Assembly: GCA_038237225.1 (NCBI GenBank)
Contig: JBBRYX010000006.1
Coordinates: 157,888 to 221,887, forward strand
Origin: DASVUC01 sp038237225
GTDB lineage: Bacteria > Planctomycetota > Phycisphaerae > Tepidisphaerales > Tepidisphaeraceae
DNA length: 64,000 bases
Direction: 5' to 3'
The position numbers were made by a program, and so were the translations under genes. The stretch's first letter is position 1. The number at the start of each line of letters is the position of its first letter. Below are positions 16,045 to 26,100 of the stretch, one piece after another. The notes under the pieces were generated by a model. The model did no database searches. It was not told the DNA's origin and saw only the letters and a list, made by a program, of their open reading frames with translations.

Positions 16045-19000
16045 ATGACTCCCGAGCAATTCGTCGCGAAATGGTCGGCTTCCGAACTCTCGGAGCGTGC
16101 TGCAAGTCAGGAGCATTTTCTGGATCTGTGCGCGCTGCTTGGGCAGCCCACGCCGGGGATGGATGCGACGGGGGAGGATTATTGTTTTGAGAAGCATGTG
16201 AAGGTGGTCGCTTCGGCGTCGAAGGGTTCCAAGGGTGAAGGCGGGTTCGTCGATGTCTGGAAGCGCGGCTGCTTCGCGTGGGAGTACAAGCAGAAGGGCA
16301 AGTACAAGACGCTGGATGAGGCTTATCGCCAGCTTTATCAGTACCGCGATGCGCTGGACAACCCGCCGCTGTCGGTGGTGTGCGATATCCGCACGACCGA
16401 AATTCGCACGCACTTTCCGGGGTATCCCACCAATAAGCAGACGATCCGGCTGGAGGAAATCCCGGGGAAGCTGGAAGTGTTCCGGCGGCTGTTCACCGAT
16501 CCGGATTCCTTCCGGCGCACGGCGAAAACTACTGAGACCGTCACCAAGGAACTGGCAAAGGAGTTTGGCGATCTTGCGGATCGGTTGATCGACCGTTACC
16601 CGGTGGACGACCTCCACTTGTGGGAACACGCGGGCTCGCCGGTTGCTCACTTTTTGATGAAGGTGATGTTCTGCCTGTTCGCGGAGGATGTGAACCTGCT
16701 TCCCGATCAGGCGTTCACGAAGCTGATTAACCTGAGCCTGTTCAAGCCGGAGGATTTTGAGAAAGAGGCGACGAACCTCTTCAACCTCATGCGCACGGGC
16801 GGGCGGTTTGGGTTCGATCAGATTCCGTACTTCAACGGGGGGTTGTTCGATGATGCGCCGGCGCTGGCGCTGCTTACGGGGGATCTGTCGGTATTGCGGA
16901 GGGTTGCGGGAGATAACCAGAACTGGGCGGGTGTTGAGCCGACGATTTTCGGGACGCTGTTCGAGCGGATTCTGGATCCGAAGAAGCGGGCGCAGATTGG
17001 CGCGCATTACACGAGCCGGGATGACATTCTGCTGGTGGTTGAGCCGGTGGTGATGCAGCCGCTTCGACGGCGGTGGAGTGAGACGCTTGAGAAGCTGCAA
17101 GCTGAAATTGAGAAGCACGATGGGGAGCCGAACCGCAAGAAGCGAGAGGTGCTGGGGGCGCCGCTCCGCTTGGCGGTGGAGGAATTCCGTCGGCATCTTT
17201 CGGTGCAGCGCATCCTGGACCCGGCGTGCGGGTCGGGGAATTTCCTTTACGTGTGCCTGCAGCAGATGCTTGATCTGGAGGATGAGGTGATTCGGTGGGC
17301 GGCGCGGCGGGATATTTTTGTGGACGCGATTCCGCGCGTGCGGCCGACGCAGCTGCATGGGATTGAGATTAATCCTTACGCGGCGGAGCTGGCGCAGGTG
17401 GTGGTCTGGATCGGGTATCTGCAATGGCTGCACACGCACGGGATCGACAACCCGCGACGGCCGATTCTGGACAAGCTGCAAACGATCGAGAATCGGGATG
17501 CGATTCTGGATTTGTCGAACAAGAAGCTACCGGTGCCGGCGAGGTGGCCGGAGGCGGATTTTATTATTGGGAATCCGCCATTTTTGGGGAACAAGCTGTT
17601 CCGGCAGAATGGGCTGTCGGATGATTATGTGTCTTCGCTCTACGAGACATTCGACATCAACCGCAATGCCGACCTGTGCTGCTATTGGTTTGAAATTGGA
17701 CGATCCGCAATGGAGAAGCATCCGTCCACGCGCGTCGGTCTTCTCGCAACTCAAGGGATTCGCGGCACCAGCAACCGAGTGGTGTTGGAACGGATCAAGC
17801 AGGCTGGCGACATCTTCATGGCATGGTCCGATCATGAGTGGGTGTTAGACGGCGCTGCTGTGAATGTGTCCATCATTGGTTTCGATCACGGAATCCAGAA
17901 AGATCACATTCTAGACGGACACATGGTCCAACAGATTAACCCAGATCTCACCACAGCAGCCGATTTAACGTTAGTAAAGTCGCTGCTGGAGAACAGGAAG
18001 TTCGGATTTGTCGGTGCGTGCAAGAAAGGCACCTTCGAACTTGAGTGGAGTCAGGCCCGTGACTTCTTAGCCGCACAAGGCAATCCTAACGGGCAGCCAA
18101 ACAGCGACATTATGGTTCCGTGGCTGAACGGCGTCGACGTCGTTAGACGCTACCTTGGTGACTGGATCGTTGATTTTGGCTGCGAAGAAGATCTTACAAG
18201 AGCGAGCGGGTATCAAACGCCAATCGAGCACCTCCGAAAGGTGGTGAAGCCAGAGCGTGATAAAGTACGAAACCCGGCAGAGAAGCGGCGCTGGTGGATG
18301 CTCGCCCGTCCTGCCCCGGATTTCCGGGCCGCTGTGAGAGGACTGAAGCGTTTCATAGTCGTACCGCAGGTTTCAAAGCATCGCGTCTTTAGCTGGCTGC
18401 ACTGGCAGCTTCGCCCCTCACACCAACTCACGGTGATTGCCCGAGACGATGATTACTTCTTTGGCGTGCTCCAAAGCAGTCCCCACGTGCTGTGGTCATT
18501 GGAACTTGGAACGCAACTTGAGGATCGACCCCGTTACACGCCCACAAGCTGCTTCGAAACCTTCTCCCTCCCCTGGCCTCCCGGGAAGGAGCCCTCACCC
18601 CAGCCCTCTCCCGGGGTACCGGAAGAGGGGGTAGAAGCGTACAAGCGGATCGCGGAGGCGGCGAAGACGTTGAACGATCAGCGGGAGCGTTGGCTCAATC
18701 CGCCGGAGTGGATTGAGCCGCTGGCGGCGAATATTGACGCGACGGATCGGTTCGAGGATGTTCCGGTCGAGGCGCGGGCGCTGGTGCGGCAGTCGGCGAT
18801 CATGGCGGCGGCGGCCAAGGATGCTCGGTTGAAGAAGCGAACGCTGACGAATCTGTATAACGAGCGGCCGATGTGGCTGAAGCTTGCGCACGAGCAGCTC
18901 GATCGAGCGGTTCTTGGCGCTTATGCGGCGGTCGATCGTGAAGGGGGCTGGAGCGAGGATTGGGCGGAGGTCTGGGTGGAGACGGGGGCGGGGCAATCGC

Positions 19001-19182
19001 TACCGGAGAATCATGCGCTGTTGGGGAAGCGGGTGGAAGTTGAGCAAAAGGTTTTGGGGAACCTGCTGCGTTTGAATCATGCGCGTGCGTCGGTTGCGGC
19101 AGAATTCGCGTCGAAAGGTACACCGATCGAGGGGAAGAAGAAGCGGCCTGCGAAGTCTGGGGGACAGTCAATTGACGATTGA
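16045..19182 (+). CDS. MmeI-like type IIG restriction-modification enzyme (single-chain endonuclease/adenine methyltransferase)
   Basis: 1045 residues from the chosen start. The nuclease motif D-x9-E-x-K is present in VDVWKRGCFAWEYK; with the start at 16045 its residues number D70, E80 and K82, as I recall for MmeI, which supports this start over the in-frame ones at 15949 and 16024. A helical spacer (~150-330) is followed by the N6-adenine methyltransferase: motif I LDPACGSGNF near residue 393 and motif IV NPPF near 510. A target-recognition region spans ~620-840 and a helical C-terminus follows. It cuts and methylates with one polypeptide, so no partner gene is needed. Within the DNA-recognition/C-terminal boundary a palindromic repeat is inserted in frame (18590-18634). 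Confidence 0.88.
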   Translation: MTPEQFVAKWSASELSERAASQEHFLDLCALLGQPTPGMDATGEDYCFEKHVKVVASASKGSKGEGGFVDVWKRGCFAWEYKQKGKYKTLDEAYRQLYQYRDALDNPPLSVVCDIRTTEIRTHFPGYPTNKQTIRLEEIPGKLEVFRRLFTDPDSFRRTAKTTETVTKELAKEFGDLADRLIDRYPVDDLHLWEHAGSPVAHFLMKVMFCLFAEDVNLLPDQAFTKLINLSLFKPEDFEKEATNLFNLMRTGGRFGFDQIPYFNGGLFDDAPALALLTGDLSVLRRVAGDNQNWAGVEPTIFGTLFERILDPKKRAQIGAHYTSRDDILLVVEPVVMQPLRRRWSETLEKLQAEIEKHDGEPNRKKREVLGAPLRLAVEEFRRHLSVQRILDPACGSGNFLYVCLQQMLDLEDEVIRWAARRDIFVDAIPRVRPTQLHGIEINPYAAELAQVVVWIGYLQWLHTHGIDNPRRPILDKLQTIENRDAILDLSNKKLPVPARWPEADFIIGNPPFLGNKLFRQNGLSDDYVSSLYETFDINRNADLCCYWFEIGRSAMEKHPSTRVGLLATQGIRGTSNRVVLERIKQAGDIFMAWSDHEWVLDGAAVNVSIIGFDHGIQKDHILDGHMVQQINPDLTTAADLTLVKSLLENRKFGFVGACKKGTFELEWSQARDFLAAQGNPNGQPNSDIMVPWLNGVDVVRRYLGDWIVDFGCEEDLTRASGYQTPIEHLRKVVKPERDKVRNPAEKRRWWMLARPAPDFRAAVRGLKRFIVVPQVSKHRVFSWLHWQLRPSHQLTVIARDDDYFFGVLQSSPHVLWSLELGTQLEDRPRYTPTSCFETFSLPWPPGKEPSPQPSPGVPEEGVEAYKRIAEAAKTLNDQRERWLNPPEWIEPLAANIDATDRFEDVPVEARALVRQSAIMAAAAKDARLKKRTLTNLYNERPMWLKLAHEQLDRAVLGAYAAVDREGGWSEDWAEVWVETGAGQSLPENHALLGKRVEVEQKVLGNLLRLNHARASVAAEFASKGTPIEGKKKRPAKSGGQSIDD
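18590..18634. repeat. Palindromic repeat inserted in frame in the restriction enzyme gene
   Basis: The DNA reads AGCCCTCACCCCAGCCCTCT followed by CCCGGGGTACCGGAAGAGGG, a self-complementary type of sequence normally found between genes. Here it is translated as EPSPQPSPGVPEEG without breaking the frame, between the target-recognition domain and the C-terminal helices. Confidence 0.65.
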
Positions 19183-19207
19183 CAATTTTCAATTGTCAGT
19201 TGTCAAT
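19178..19207. repeat. AT-rich inverted repeat just after the restriction gene
   Basis: TGACAATTTTCAATTGTCA is a perfect 8-base inverted repeat, nested in a longer ATTGACAA...TTGTCAAT pair that overlaps the stop of the upstream gene and is followed by TTTT. It could act as a bidirectional terminator, or be one more dispersed repeat. Confidence 0.45.
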
Positions 19208-19478
19208 TTTCGGCGAATTTTCGAGCTTGGGGTGTTGTTTGGTTTTCCTGGTGGTCATTCGTGTTATGCGGTTTCTATTTGATTGTCGCGGTGATTCCGT
19301 CTTGACGCTCGCGCCCCGCGCCCCGCGAGCTGGGCCGCTAAACGGGGAAGGGAAGAGGGCGACACAAGTGTCGCCCGTACAAGAAAACCGCGACGCAGGC
19401 GTCGCCGCTACGAATCCAAGAGCGCCGCATTGGGCTTCCCGGGCAAACCGGAGGCGCGATGCATTTCGTGGCGTTGGT
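19183..19478. other. Intergenic region between convergent genes, with a palindromic repeat
   Basis: Nothing coding is supported. Besides the AT-rich inverted repeat at its left end it contains GGCGACACAAGTGTCGCC (19359-19376) and a related CGACGCAGGCGTCG word at about 19391, another two-palindrome unit of the kind seen at 5592. It separates two convergent genes. Confidence 0.5.
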
Positions 19479-22400
19479 CTAGGCGAGGAGGGGGTCGATG
19501 GGTTGGTCGCTGAAGAGGAACTGGGCGGTGGAGGTTGTTTTGAGGGCGGTGGTGGTTTGTGGGGAGGTGATGACGCTGGTTGTCGCGGCGGAGGTGAAGG
19601 TGCCGGTGGCGATGAGTTCGAGGTCGAAGCTGATGTCGGAGCTGTTGAGGTCTGATTGGTGGATTTCTACGGCGAGGGTGTTGTTGCCTGCGACGAGGAG
19701 GGATTTGTTGAGGGTGGTTGTGAGCCAGGTGGATTCGGCGGGGGCGCCGAGGGCGGTGGTGGCGAGGGTGTTGTAGGCGACGGCGGCGGTGCCGATGTTG
19801 TCCCGGAAGACTTCGGCGCCGTTGAGGTAGACGACGGCTCCGTCGTCGCGGATGAGGCGCAGGGTGAGGGCGGTGATTTGGGAGGGGTCGGTGATGGAGA
19901 ATGTTTTGCGGAAGTAGGTGGTGACGTAGCGGTTGGTGGTGCTTGGGCCGAAGGAGACGACGGTGGCTTCGTCGCCGTCGCCGTAGCCGAGTTGGGAGGC
20001 GCCGGATTTCCAGGCGGAGTCGTTGAAGGTGGTGGCGCGCCAGGCGGTGGCTTGGTTGGTGCCGTTGTCGAGGTAGGTCCAGGTGTTGCCGGAGAGGATG
20101 AGGTTTTGGGTGGTGCTGGTTGCGGGCGTGGTGGCGGTGGCGGTGTTGGAGTATGCGGAGTCGTTGACGGCGTTGGTGGCGCGGACGCGGTAGTCGTACC
20201 GGGTGCTCGCGGTGAGGCCGGTGTTGCTGTAGGCGGTGATGTTGGCGGCGACGGTGGCGATCTGAGTCCAAGTGGCGCCATCCAAGGAGCGCTCGATTTT
20301 GAAACCGGTTTCGTTGGTGGCGTTGTCGGTCCAGGTGAGGTTGATTTGGGACGAACTACTCGCTGAAGCGAGCAGTCCGCTGGGGGCGGCGGGCGCGGTT
20401 GAGGTGTCGCTGGAGAGGGTTGCTTTGAGTTCCAAATCGAAACTGAGATCGGAGCTGGTGCGATCGGATTGATGGATTTCGACGGCGATTGTGTTGTTCC
20501 CGGCGACGAGGAGCGCGGGGTCGACGCTGGCGCTGAAGTAGGTGTTGTCCTCGACAGAACTGGAGGCGAGGGTGGTGTAGGCGATGGCGCCGGTGGGCAT
20601 GTTGCTACGGTAGATTTCGGCGCCGTTGAGGTAGACGACGGCGCCGTCGTCGCGGAGGAGGCGAAGGGCGAGTGCGGTGACCTGGGTTGGATCGGTGACG
20701 GCGAAGGTTTTTCGGAAATAGGTGGTGACGAATTTGGTGTTGGCGTTGGAACCGTAGGAGACGACGGTGGCTTCGTCGGCGTCGCCGTAGCCGAGTTGGG
20801 CGGGACCGGATTTCCATGCGGAGTCGGTGAAGGTGGCGGCGCGCCAGGCGGTGCCCTGGTTGGTGCCGTTGTCGAGGAATTTCCAGGTGCTTCCGGTGGG
20901 GATGTAGGTCTGGGAGCCGGCGGGGGAAGCGCTGGGGGTGGTGGCACTTGCGGTGTTGGAGTTGAGTGAATCGCCGGCGAAGTTGGTGGCGCGGACGCGG
21001 TAGAAGTAGGTTGTGGAGGGGAGGACGTTGTTGGTGTCGGTGTAGGTGGAGACGTTGGTGGCGACGGTTCCCATGAGGGTCCAGGCGGAGGCGCCGTTGG
21101 GGGATCGCTCGATCTTGAAGCCGGTTTCGTTTGTCGAGTTGTCGGTCCAAGTGAGGGTGATCTGGGACGAACTACTCGCGGAAGCGAGCAGTCCGCTGGG
21201 GGCGATGGGAGCTTGGGGGACTGTGGGGGTGGTGACGGTGGCGGTGTTGGAATAAGCGGAGTTTGCGCCGTTGGTGGCACGGATTCGATAGTAGTATTGC
21301 GTTGACCCGGCGACGGTTGTGTCGTTGTAGGTGGATGCGTTGGTGGGCGCGGTAGCGATCTGAGTGAAGCTGATGTTGTTGGTGGATCGTTCGATCAAAT
21401 AGCTGGTTTCGTTGGTGGCGTTCTCGGACCAGGAGAGGTTGACTTGGGACCCCCCTACCGCGGATGCGACGAGATTGGTGGGCGCGGCGGGCGGCGTTCC
21501 GGGGGCGAGTACGTAAGCGCCGGCCCAGTCGCCGTGATCGTAGGAGAAGTCGCCATCGAGATCATCGAGGTGCAGGCGAAGCTGCTGGACGCCGGTAATG
21601 TTGAGATTGATGGATTGGGTGGTGCTGGATTGGGTCATGGGGCCGGAGTCGAAGACTTTGACACCATCTGCGTAGACCTGGAAGACAAGCCCGGAGGCAG
21701 CACCGGTTTCATCGTCGATGCCGATGTCGGAATGGAAGAAGGAGTAGGCGGCGCCGAGGTTGTAGATGATGTCGGAGGTGGCGTGGGCGCCGAGGCCTTT
21801 GGGATAGGTGGCGCCGTTGAGCGTGATGGTATTGCCATCACCGGCGGCGTTGCTTCCGTTGCTGGTGTCTTTTTCGACGGGACCGTAGCCGTTGGTTGGA
21901 GTACCGACCCAGGTGAGATCGGAGACGTAGGTGAGGTCACCGGAGGGCAGGGTGACGGCGGCGGTGTTGGAGTAGCCGGAGTTTCCGGCGGTGTTGTTGG
22001 CTCGGACGCGGTAGGTGTAGGTGGAGCCGGAGGTGCGTCCGGGATCGGTATAGCTGGTGGTGCCGACGTTGGTGGTGGCGATCTGGGTGAAGTTGGAGCC
22101 GTCGGAAGAACGTTCGATTTTGAATGTGGTTGTGGAACTGGGCGAGGCATCGGTCCAGTTCAACTGCACTTCGGTTGTGGAGCGCGGACCGGCGGAGAGG
22201 TTTGTGGGCGCGGACGGGATTGTGGGCGTGGGGGTTCCGAGGGTGTAGTTGTCGATGACGCTGCCGGTGCGGGTGATGAACTGGAAGTTGATGGAGGAAG
22301 TGCCGGCGTCGATTCTCATGGCGCCATAGTTGGATGAGTATCGGATCTGGCTGCCGGATTCGACGCGCTGGTTGGGGACGATTTCTGCGCCACCGAGGCC

Positions 22401-23066
22401 GTTGACGAAATAGGGGAAATTGTTTTTGAGAAGGCGTTCGTAGAGATGGTCGTGACCGGCGATGACGGCGGTAGCGCCCCAGGACTGGAAGGGCCATTGC
22501 ATGTAGGTGTGGTCGCCCTCGGTGCCGGAGGTGTAGGCGGGCTGGTGGAAGAAGACGAGCTTCCAGGTGGCGGTGGAGGCGGCGAGGGCGTTCTTCAGCC
22601 ACTGGCCCTGGGTGGAGGAGCTGGTGGTGCCGTTGGATTCCTGCTGGTTGGAGTTGACGATGAAGAGACCGACGTTTCCTTTTTGAACGGTGTAATAGCG
22701 TTCGTTGTTGGGGAGGGTGAAGTAGCTGAAATACTCGCTGATTCCGTTGTCGTAGTCGTGGTTACCGATGGTGGGCCAGAAGCGATTTCCGGAGGTCGAA
22801 CCTGCGCCGTAGCTGCCTTGGTAGGGCGAGATGAAATCGTGGAAGCTTTGCCCGACGCTGTCGTCGATGGTGGGATCGCTGTACCAGTTGTCGCCGACGG
22901 TGACGATGTATTCGGAGTTCCACGATTTGATGCGATCGGCGACATCGTGGAGGGGCGTACCATCGGTAAAGTCGCCGATGACGGCGAAGGTGGCGAGGAG
23001 TTGGCGCGGCTCGAGCGCGTGAAGGGTGTAGAGCGGGCGGGACCGGCGAGATGGGCGACGGTGCAT
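19479..23066 (-). CDS. LEPR-XLL metallophosphoesterase with FN3, NPCBM and duplicated jelly-roll modules
   Basis: 1195 residues. The N-terminus HALEPRQLLATFAVIGDF runs the LEPR-XLL motif directly into a calcineurin-like phosphoesterase (~25-275) with the metal motifs GDF, VGDNWY, IGNHDYDNG and GHDHLYER. Then come an FN3 domain (~285-375), an NPCBM domain (~378-530; NGYGPVEKDTSNGSNAAGDG, KGLGAHATSDI), two FN3 domains, and two near-identical units, each a jelly-roll (DNGTNQ.TAWRA..F.DSAWKSG) with an FN3 between them. It is an exported or surface phosphatase or phosphodiesterase with glycan-binding modules; substrate unknown. The C-terminus (FSDQPIDPLLA) has no obvious anchor. Confidence 0.85.
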   Translation of the reverse strand: MHRRPSRRSRPLYTLHALEPRQLLATFAVIGDFTDGTPLHDVADRIKSWNSEYIVTVGDNWYSDPTIDDSVGQSFHDFISPYQGSYGAGSTSGNRFWPTIGNHDYDNGISEYFSYFTLPNNERYYTVQKGNVGLFIVNSNQQESNGTTSSSTQGQWLKNALAASTATWKLVFFHQPAYTSGTEGDHTYMQWPFQSWGATAVIAGHDHLYERLLKNNFPYFVNGLGGAEIVPNQRVESGSQIRYSSNYGAMRIDAGTSSINFQFITRTGSVIDNYTLGTPTPTIPSAPTNLSAGPRSTTEVQLNWTDASPSSTTTFKIERSSDGSNFTQIATTNVGTTSYTDPGRTSGSTYTYRVRANNTAGNSGYSNTAAVTLPSGDLTYVSDLTWVGTPTNGYGPVEKDTSNGSNAAGDGNTITLNGATYPKGLGAHATSDIIYNLGAAYSFFHSDIGIDDETGAASGLVFQVYADGVKVFDSGPMTQSSTTQSINLNITGVQQLRLHLDDLDGDFSYDHGDWAGAYVLAPGTPPAAPTNLVASAVGGSQVNLSWSENATNETSYLIERSTNNISFTQIATAPTNASTYNDTTVAGSTQYYYRIRATNGANSAYSNTATVTTPTVPQAPIAPSGLLASASSSSQITLTWTDNSTNETGFKIERSPNGASAWTLMGTVATNVSTYTDTNNVLPSTTYFYRVRATNFAGDSLNSNTASATTPSASPAGSQTYIPTGSTWKFLDNGTNQGTAWRAATFTDSAWKSGPAQLGYGDADEATVVSYGSNANTKFVTTYFRKTFAVTDPTQVTALALRLLRDDGAVVYLNGAEIYRSNMPTGAIAYTTLASSSVEDNTYFSASVDPALLVAGNNTIAVEIHQSDRTSSDLSFDLELKATLSSDTSTAPAAPSGLLASASSSSQINLTWTDNATNETGFKIERSLDGATWTQIATVAANITAYSNTGLTASTRYDYRVRATNAVNDSAYSNTATATTPATSTTQNLILSGNTWTYLDNGTNQATAWRATTFNDSAWKSGASQLGYGDGDEATVVSFGPSTTNRYVTTYFRKTFSITDPSQITALTLRLIRDDGAVVYLNGAEVFRDNIGTAAVAYNTLATTALGAPAESTWLTTTLNKSLLVAGNNTLAVEIHQSDLNSSDISFDLELIATGTFTSAATTSVITSPQTTTALKTTSTAQFLFSDQPIDPLLA

Positions 23067-23146
23067 AGCGTTTCTTCTCTCCTCTAATCTTATCTTAACG
23101 AGGAGCGTCGCGATTTGCGCTATTAAAGTTTAAGTGGTAAGCTGGG

Positions 23147-26100
23147 TTAGATAATGGAGTTAGTCACGGAGACGTTGTCGAATTTGGCGGTGTTTGTGGT
23201 GGTCGGGTTCTTCGCGGTGACGGCGAGTCCGAGGTAAACGGTGGAGCCCATGGAGATGCTGACGGAGCCGACGAGGGTCCAGGTGGTGCCGTTGACGGAC
23301 TTGTAGCTGGTGATGGTTGAGCCCTGGCGGACGAGTTTGAGCCATTCGGGGGTCCCGCCGGTGGTGAAGATGCCGTTGGTGGCTCCGCCGGTTGCGCTGC
23401 GGGAGGTCATGACGACGCCGTTGTTTGGGGTGACGACGAGGGAAGCTTCCTTGGAGTTGGCGGCGAGGGAGTCACGGATCTGGATACCGGCGTTGGCCCA
23501 GGCGTTGGTGTTCTGCATGGAGGCGACGCGGGCGATGATGGTGCCGTCACCGGTGAGGGTTGTGTAGGCGAAGTGGAAGGTGTCGGAGTTGTTCCAGATA
23601 TCGGACCCGCCGGAGACGACGGTGAAGGTGCCGTTGGCGTAGTTGGTGGAGCCTTTGGCGGCGACGGGTCCGATGTCGTTGGTGGTCCAGCCGGCGGGTA
23701 GACCGATCACCGGGGCGGGTTGAGTGGTTGCGTTTACTACGGTTGAGTAGTTGGAGTCACCGGCGGCGTTGGCGGCGCGGATTCGGTAGAAGTACTTGGT
23801 GCTGGGGGAGAGCCCGGTGGAGTCGGAGTAACTTGTAGAGTTCGCGGACGGGGTGGCGATTTGGGTCCAGTTGGTTGCGCCGTCGAGCGAGCGTTCGATT
23901 TTGTAGCTGGTCTCGGTGGTGACGTCGGTCCAGGTGAGGTTGATTTGAGAGGACGTGGTTGCTGACGCGACCGCGCCGCCAGGTGCGGCGGGGACGACGG
24001 GCGCGGCTGGCGTGGTGGCGGTGGCGACTGGAGTGTTGGCGGAATCACCGACGGCGTTGGTGGCGCGGAGGCGGTAGTAGTAGGCGGTGGATGCGGTCAG
24101 TGCGGTGTTGCTGAAGGACGTTGCGCCGGCGGCGGGGGCGGCGATCTGGGTCCAGGCGGTTAGGCCGTCCTGTGAGCGTTCGAGGATGAAGTTGGTTTCG
24201 TTATTTGAATTGTCGGACCAGGTGAGGTTGATTTGGGAAGAACTTGCCGCTGAAGCGGCGAGCCCGGTGGGCGCGGCGGGGACGACGGGAATGGCGGGAA
24301 TGGCGGGCGTGAGGGAGACGTTGTCGAAGAGTTGGGTGTTGGTGGTGGTTGTGTTCTTCGAGGTTCCGACGAGGCCGGCGTAGATGGTGGAGGCCATGGT
24401 GAGAGTGGTGGAGCCGATCTGGGTCCAGGCGATTCCGTCGTTGGATTGGAAGCTTGTGAAGGTATTTCCGGCGCGGTTGAGCTTGAACCATTCGGGTGCG
24501 CCGCCCGATTTGAAGATTCCGTCGGTAGCGCCAGCGGTCGTGGTGCGGAAGGTCATGACGACGCCGTTGGCGGGGGTGACGACGGCGGAGACCTGGCGGG
24601 AATTGGCGGCGAGGGAGTCGCGCATCTGGATGCCGGCGTTGGCCCAGACGTTGGTGTTTTGCATGCTGGAGACGCGGGCGATAAGTGTGCCGTCGCCGGT
24701 GAGGGATTGATAGGTGAAGTGCTCGGTATCGGCGGCGTTCCAGATGTCGGAGCCGCCGGTGATGAGGGTAAAGATGCCGCTCGCGAAGGTTGTTTTGCCG
24801 GTGGAGTTGACGGCGCCGACGTCGCCGTCGGACCAGCCGGCGGGGAGGCCGTTGCTGGTGAGGGTGGTGGCGCTGACGACTGTGGAATAAGCGGAGTCCC
24901 CTACCGCATTGGTGGCGCGGATTCGGTAGTAGTATTTTGTGCTCGCGGAGAGGCCGGTGGAGTTGGCGTAGCTGGTGGCGTTGGCGCTTAGCGCGGCGAT
25001 CTGGGTCCAGGCGGTTGCGCCGTCGAGGGAGCGTTCGATTTTGTAGCTGGTTTCACCGGTGACATCAGACCAGATTAGACTAATTTGAGAGGACGTGGTC
25101 GCTGAAGCGACCGCGCCGATGGGCGCGGCGGGCGGGGTGAGTGTTGTGGCGCTGGTGTTGTTGGAGTTCTGGGAGTCTCCGCCGAGGTTGGTGGCGCGGA
25201 TTCGGTAGAACCAGGTGGCGCCGTTGGTGAGAAGGGTGTCACTGTAGGCTGTGGTGTTGGCGACGGGTGTGGCGAGGGTGGTCCAGCCATCGACGCCATT
25301 GGCGGAGCGTTCCAGGATGAAGTTGGTTTCATCAAGAGAGTTGTCGGACCAGGTGAGGTTGATTTGCGTGCCGGAGGAGGCGACGGCAAGAAGATTGGAC
25401 GGCGCGGCGGGGGCTGGTTGCGACAACGTGGTGGCGCTGGCAATCGTTGAGTAGTCGGAATTACCGGCTGTGTTGGCGGCGCGGACGCGGTAGTAGTACG
25501 GCGTGCTGGCGGCGAGACCCGTGGAGTCGGAATAGGTGGTGGCGTTGGCGGGCGTGGTGATGAGCGGGGTCCAGCCGGTGAGACCGTCGAGGGAGCGCTC
25601 GATGGTGGAGCCGGTTTCTGATGCGCCGTCCGTCCAGGTGAGGTTGATCCTGGTGGACGAGACGGGGGTTGCGATGAGGTTCGTTGGGATCGCGGGAGGG
25701 AGGAGCGGAGTGGAGCTGGTGATGAGCGAGGGCAGGGAATCACCGGCGGCGTTGGTTGCGATGATGCGGTAGTAAAAGAGGGATGAGCCGGAGACGGTGG
25801 TGTCGGTGTAAAACGCGAGGGCGAGGGTGGTGCCGATGGGGGTCCAGCTGGTGGCGCCGTCGGGGGAGCGCTCAATTTTGTAGCCGGCGGCGTTGGAGAC
25901 GGGCGTCCAGGACAGGTTGATCTGGGTCGGAGAGAACGCGGTGGCGACGGCGTTCAGCGGCGCGGCGGGTGGAAGGAGCGGGGTGGAACTGGCGACCGTC
26001 GAAGGCGCGGAATCGCCGGTGGGGCTGGTGGCGGTGACGCGGTAGTAGAAGAGGCTGGAACCGGAGACGGTGGTGTCGTTGTACAGGGTTGTGTCGGCGA

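Noticed and set aside
16033..17481. A 480-codon minus-strand frame opposite the MmeI-like gene
   Set aside because: It is antisense to nuclease and methyltransferase motifs and consists of Arg/His/Leu-rich low-complexity sequence.
19667..21280. A 537-codon minus-strand frame rich in Pro/Ser/Thr
   Set aside because: It is the shifted frame of FN3/jelly-roll codons in the 1195-aa gene; low complexity only.
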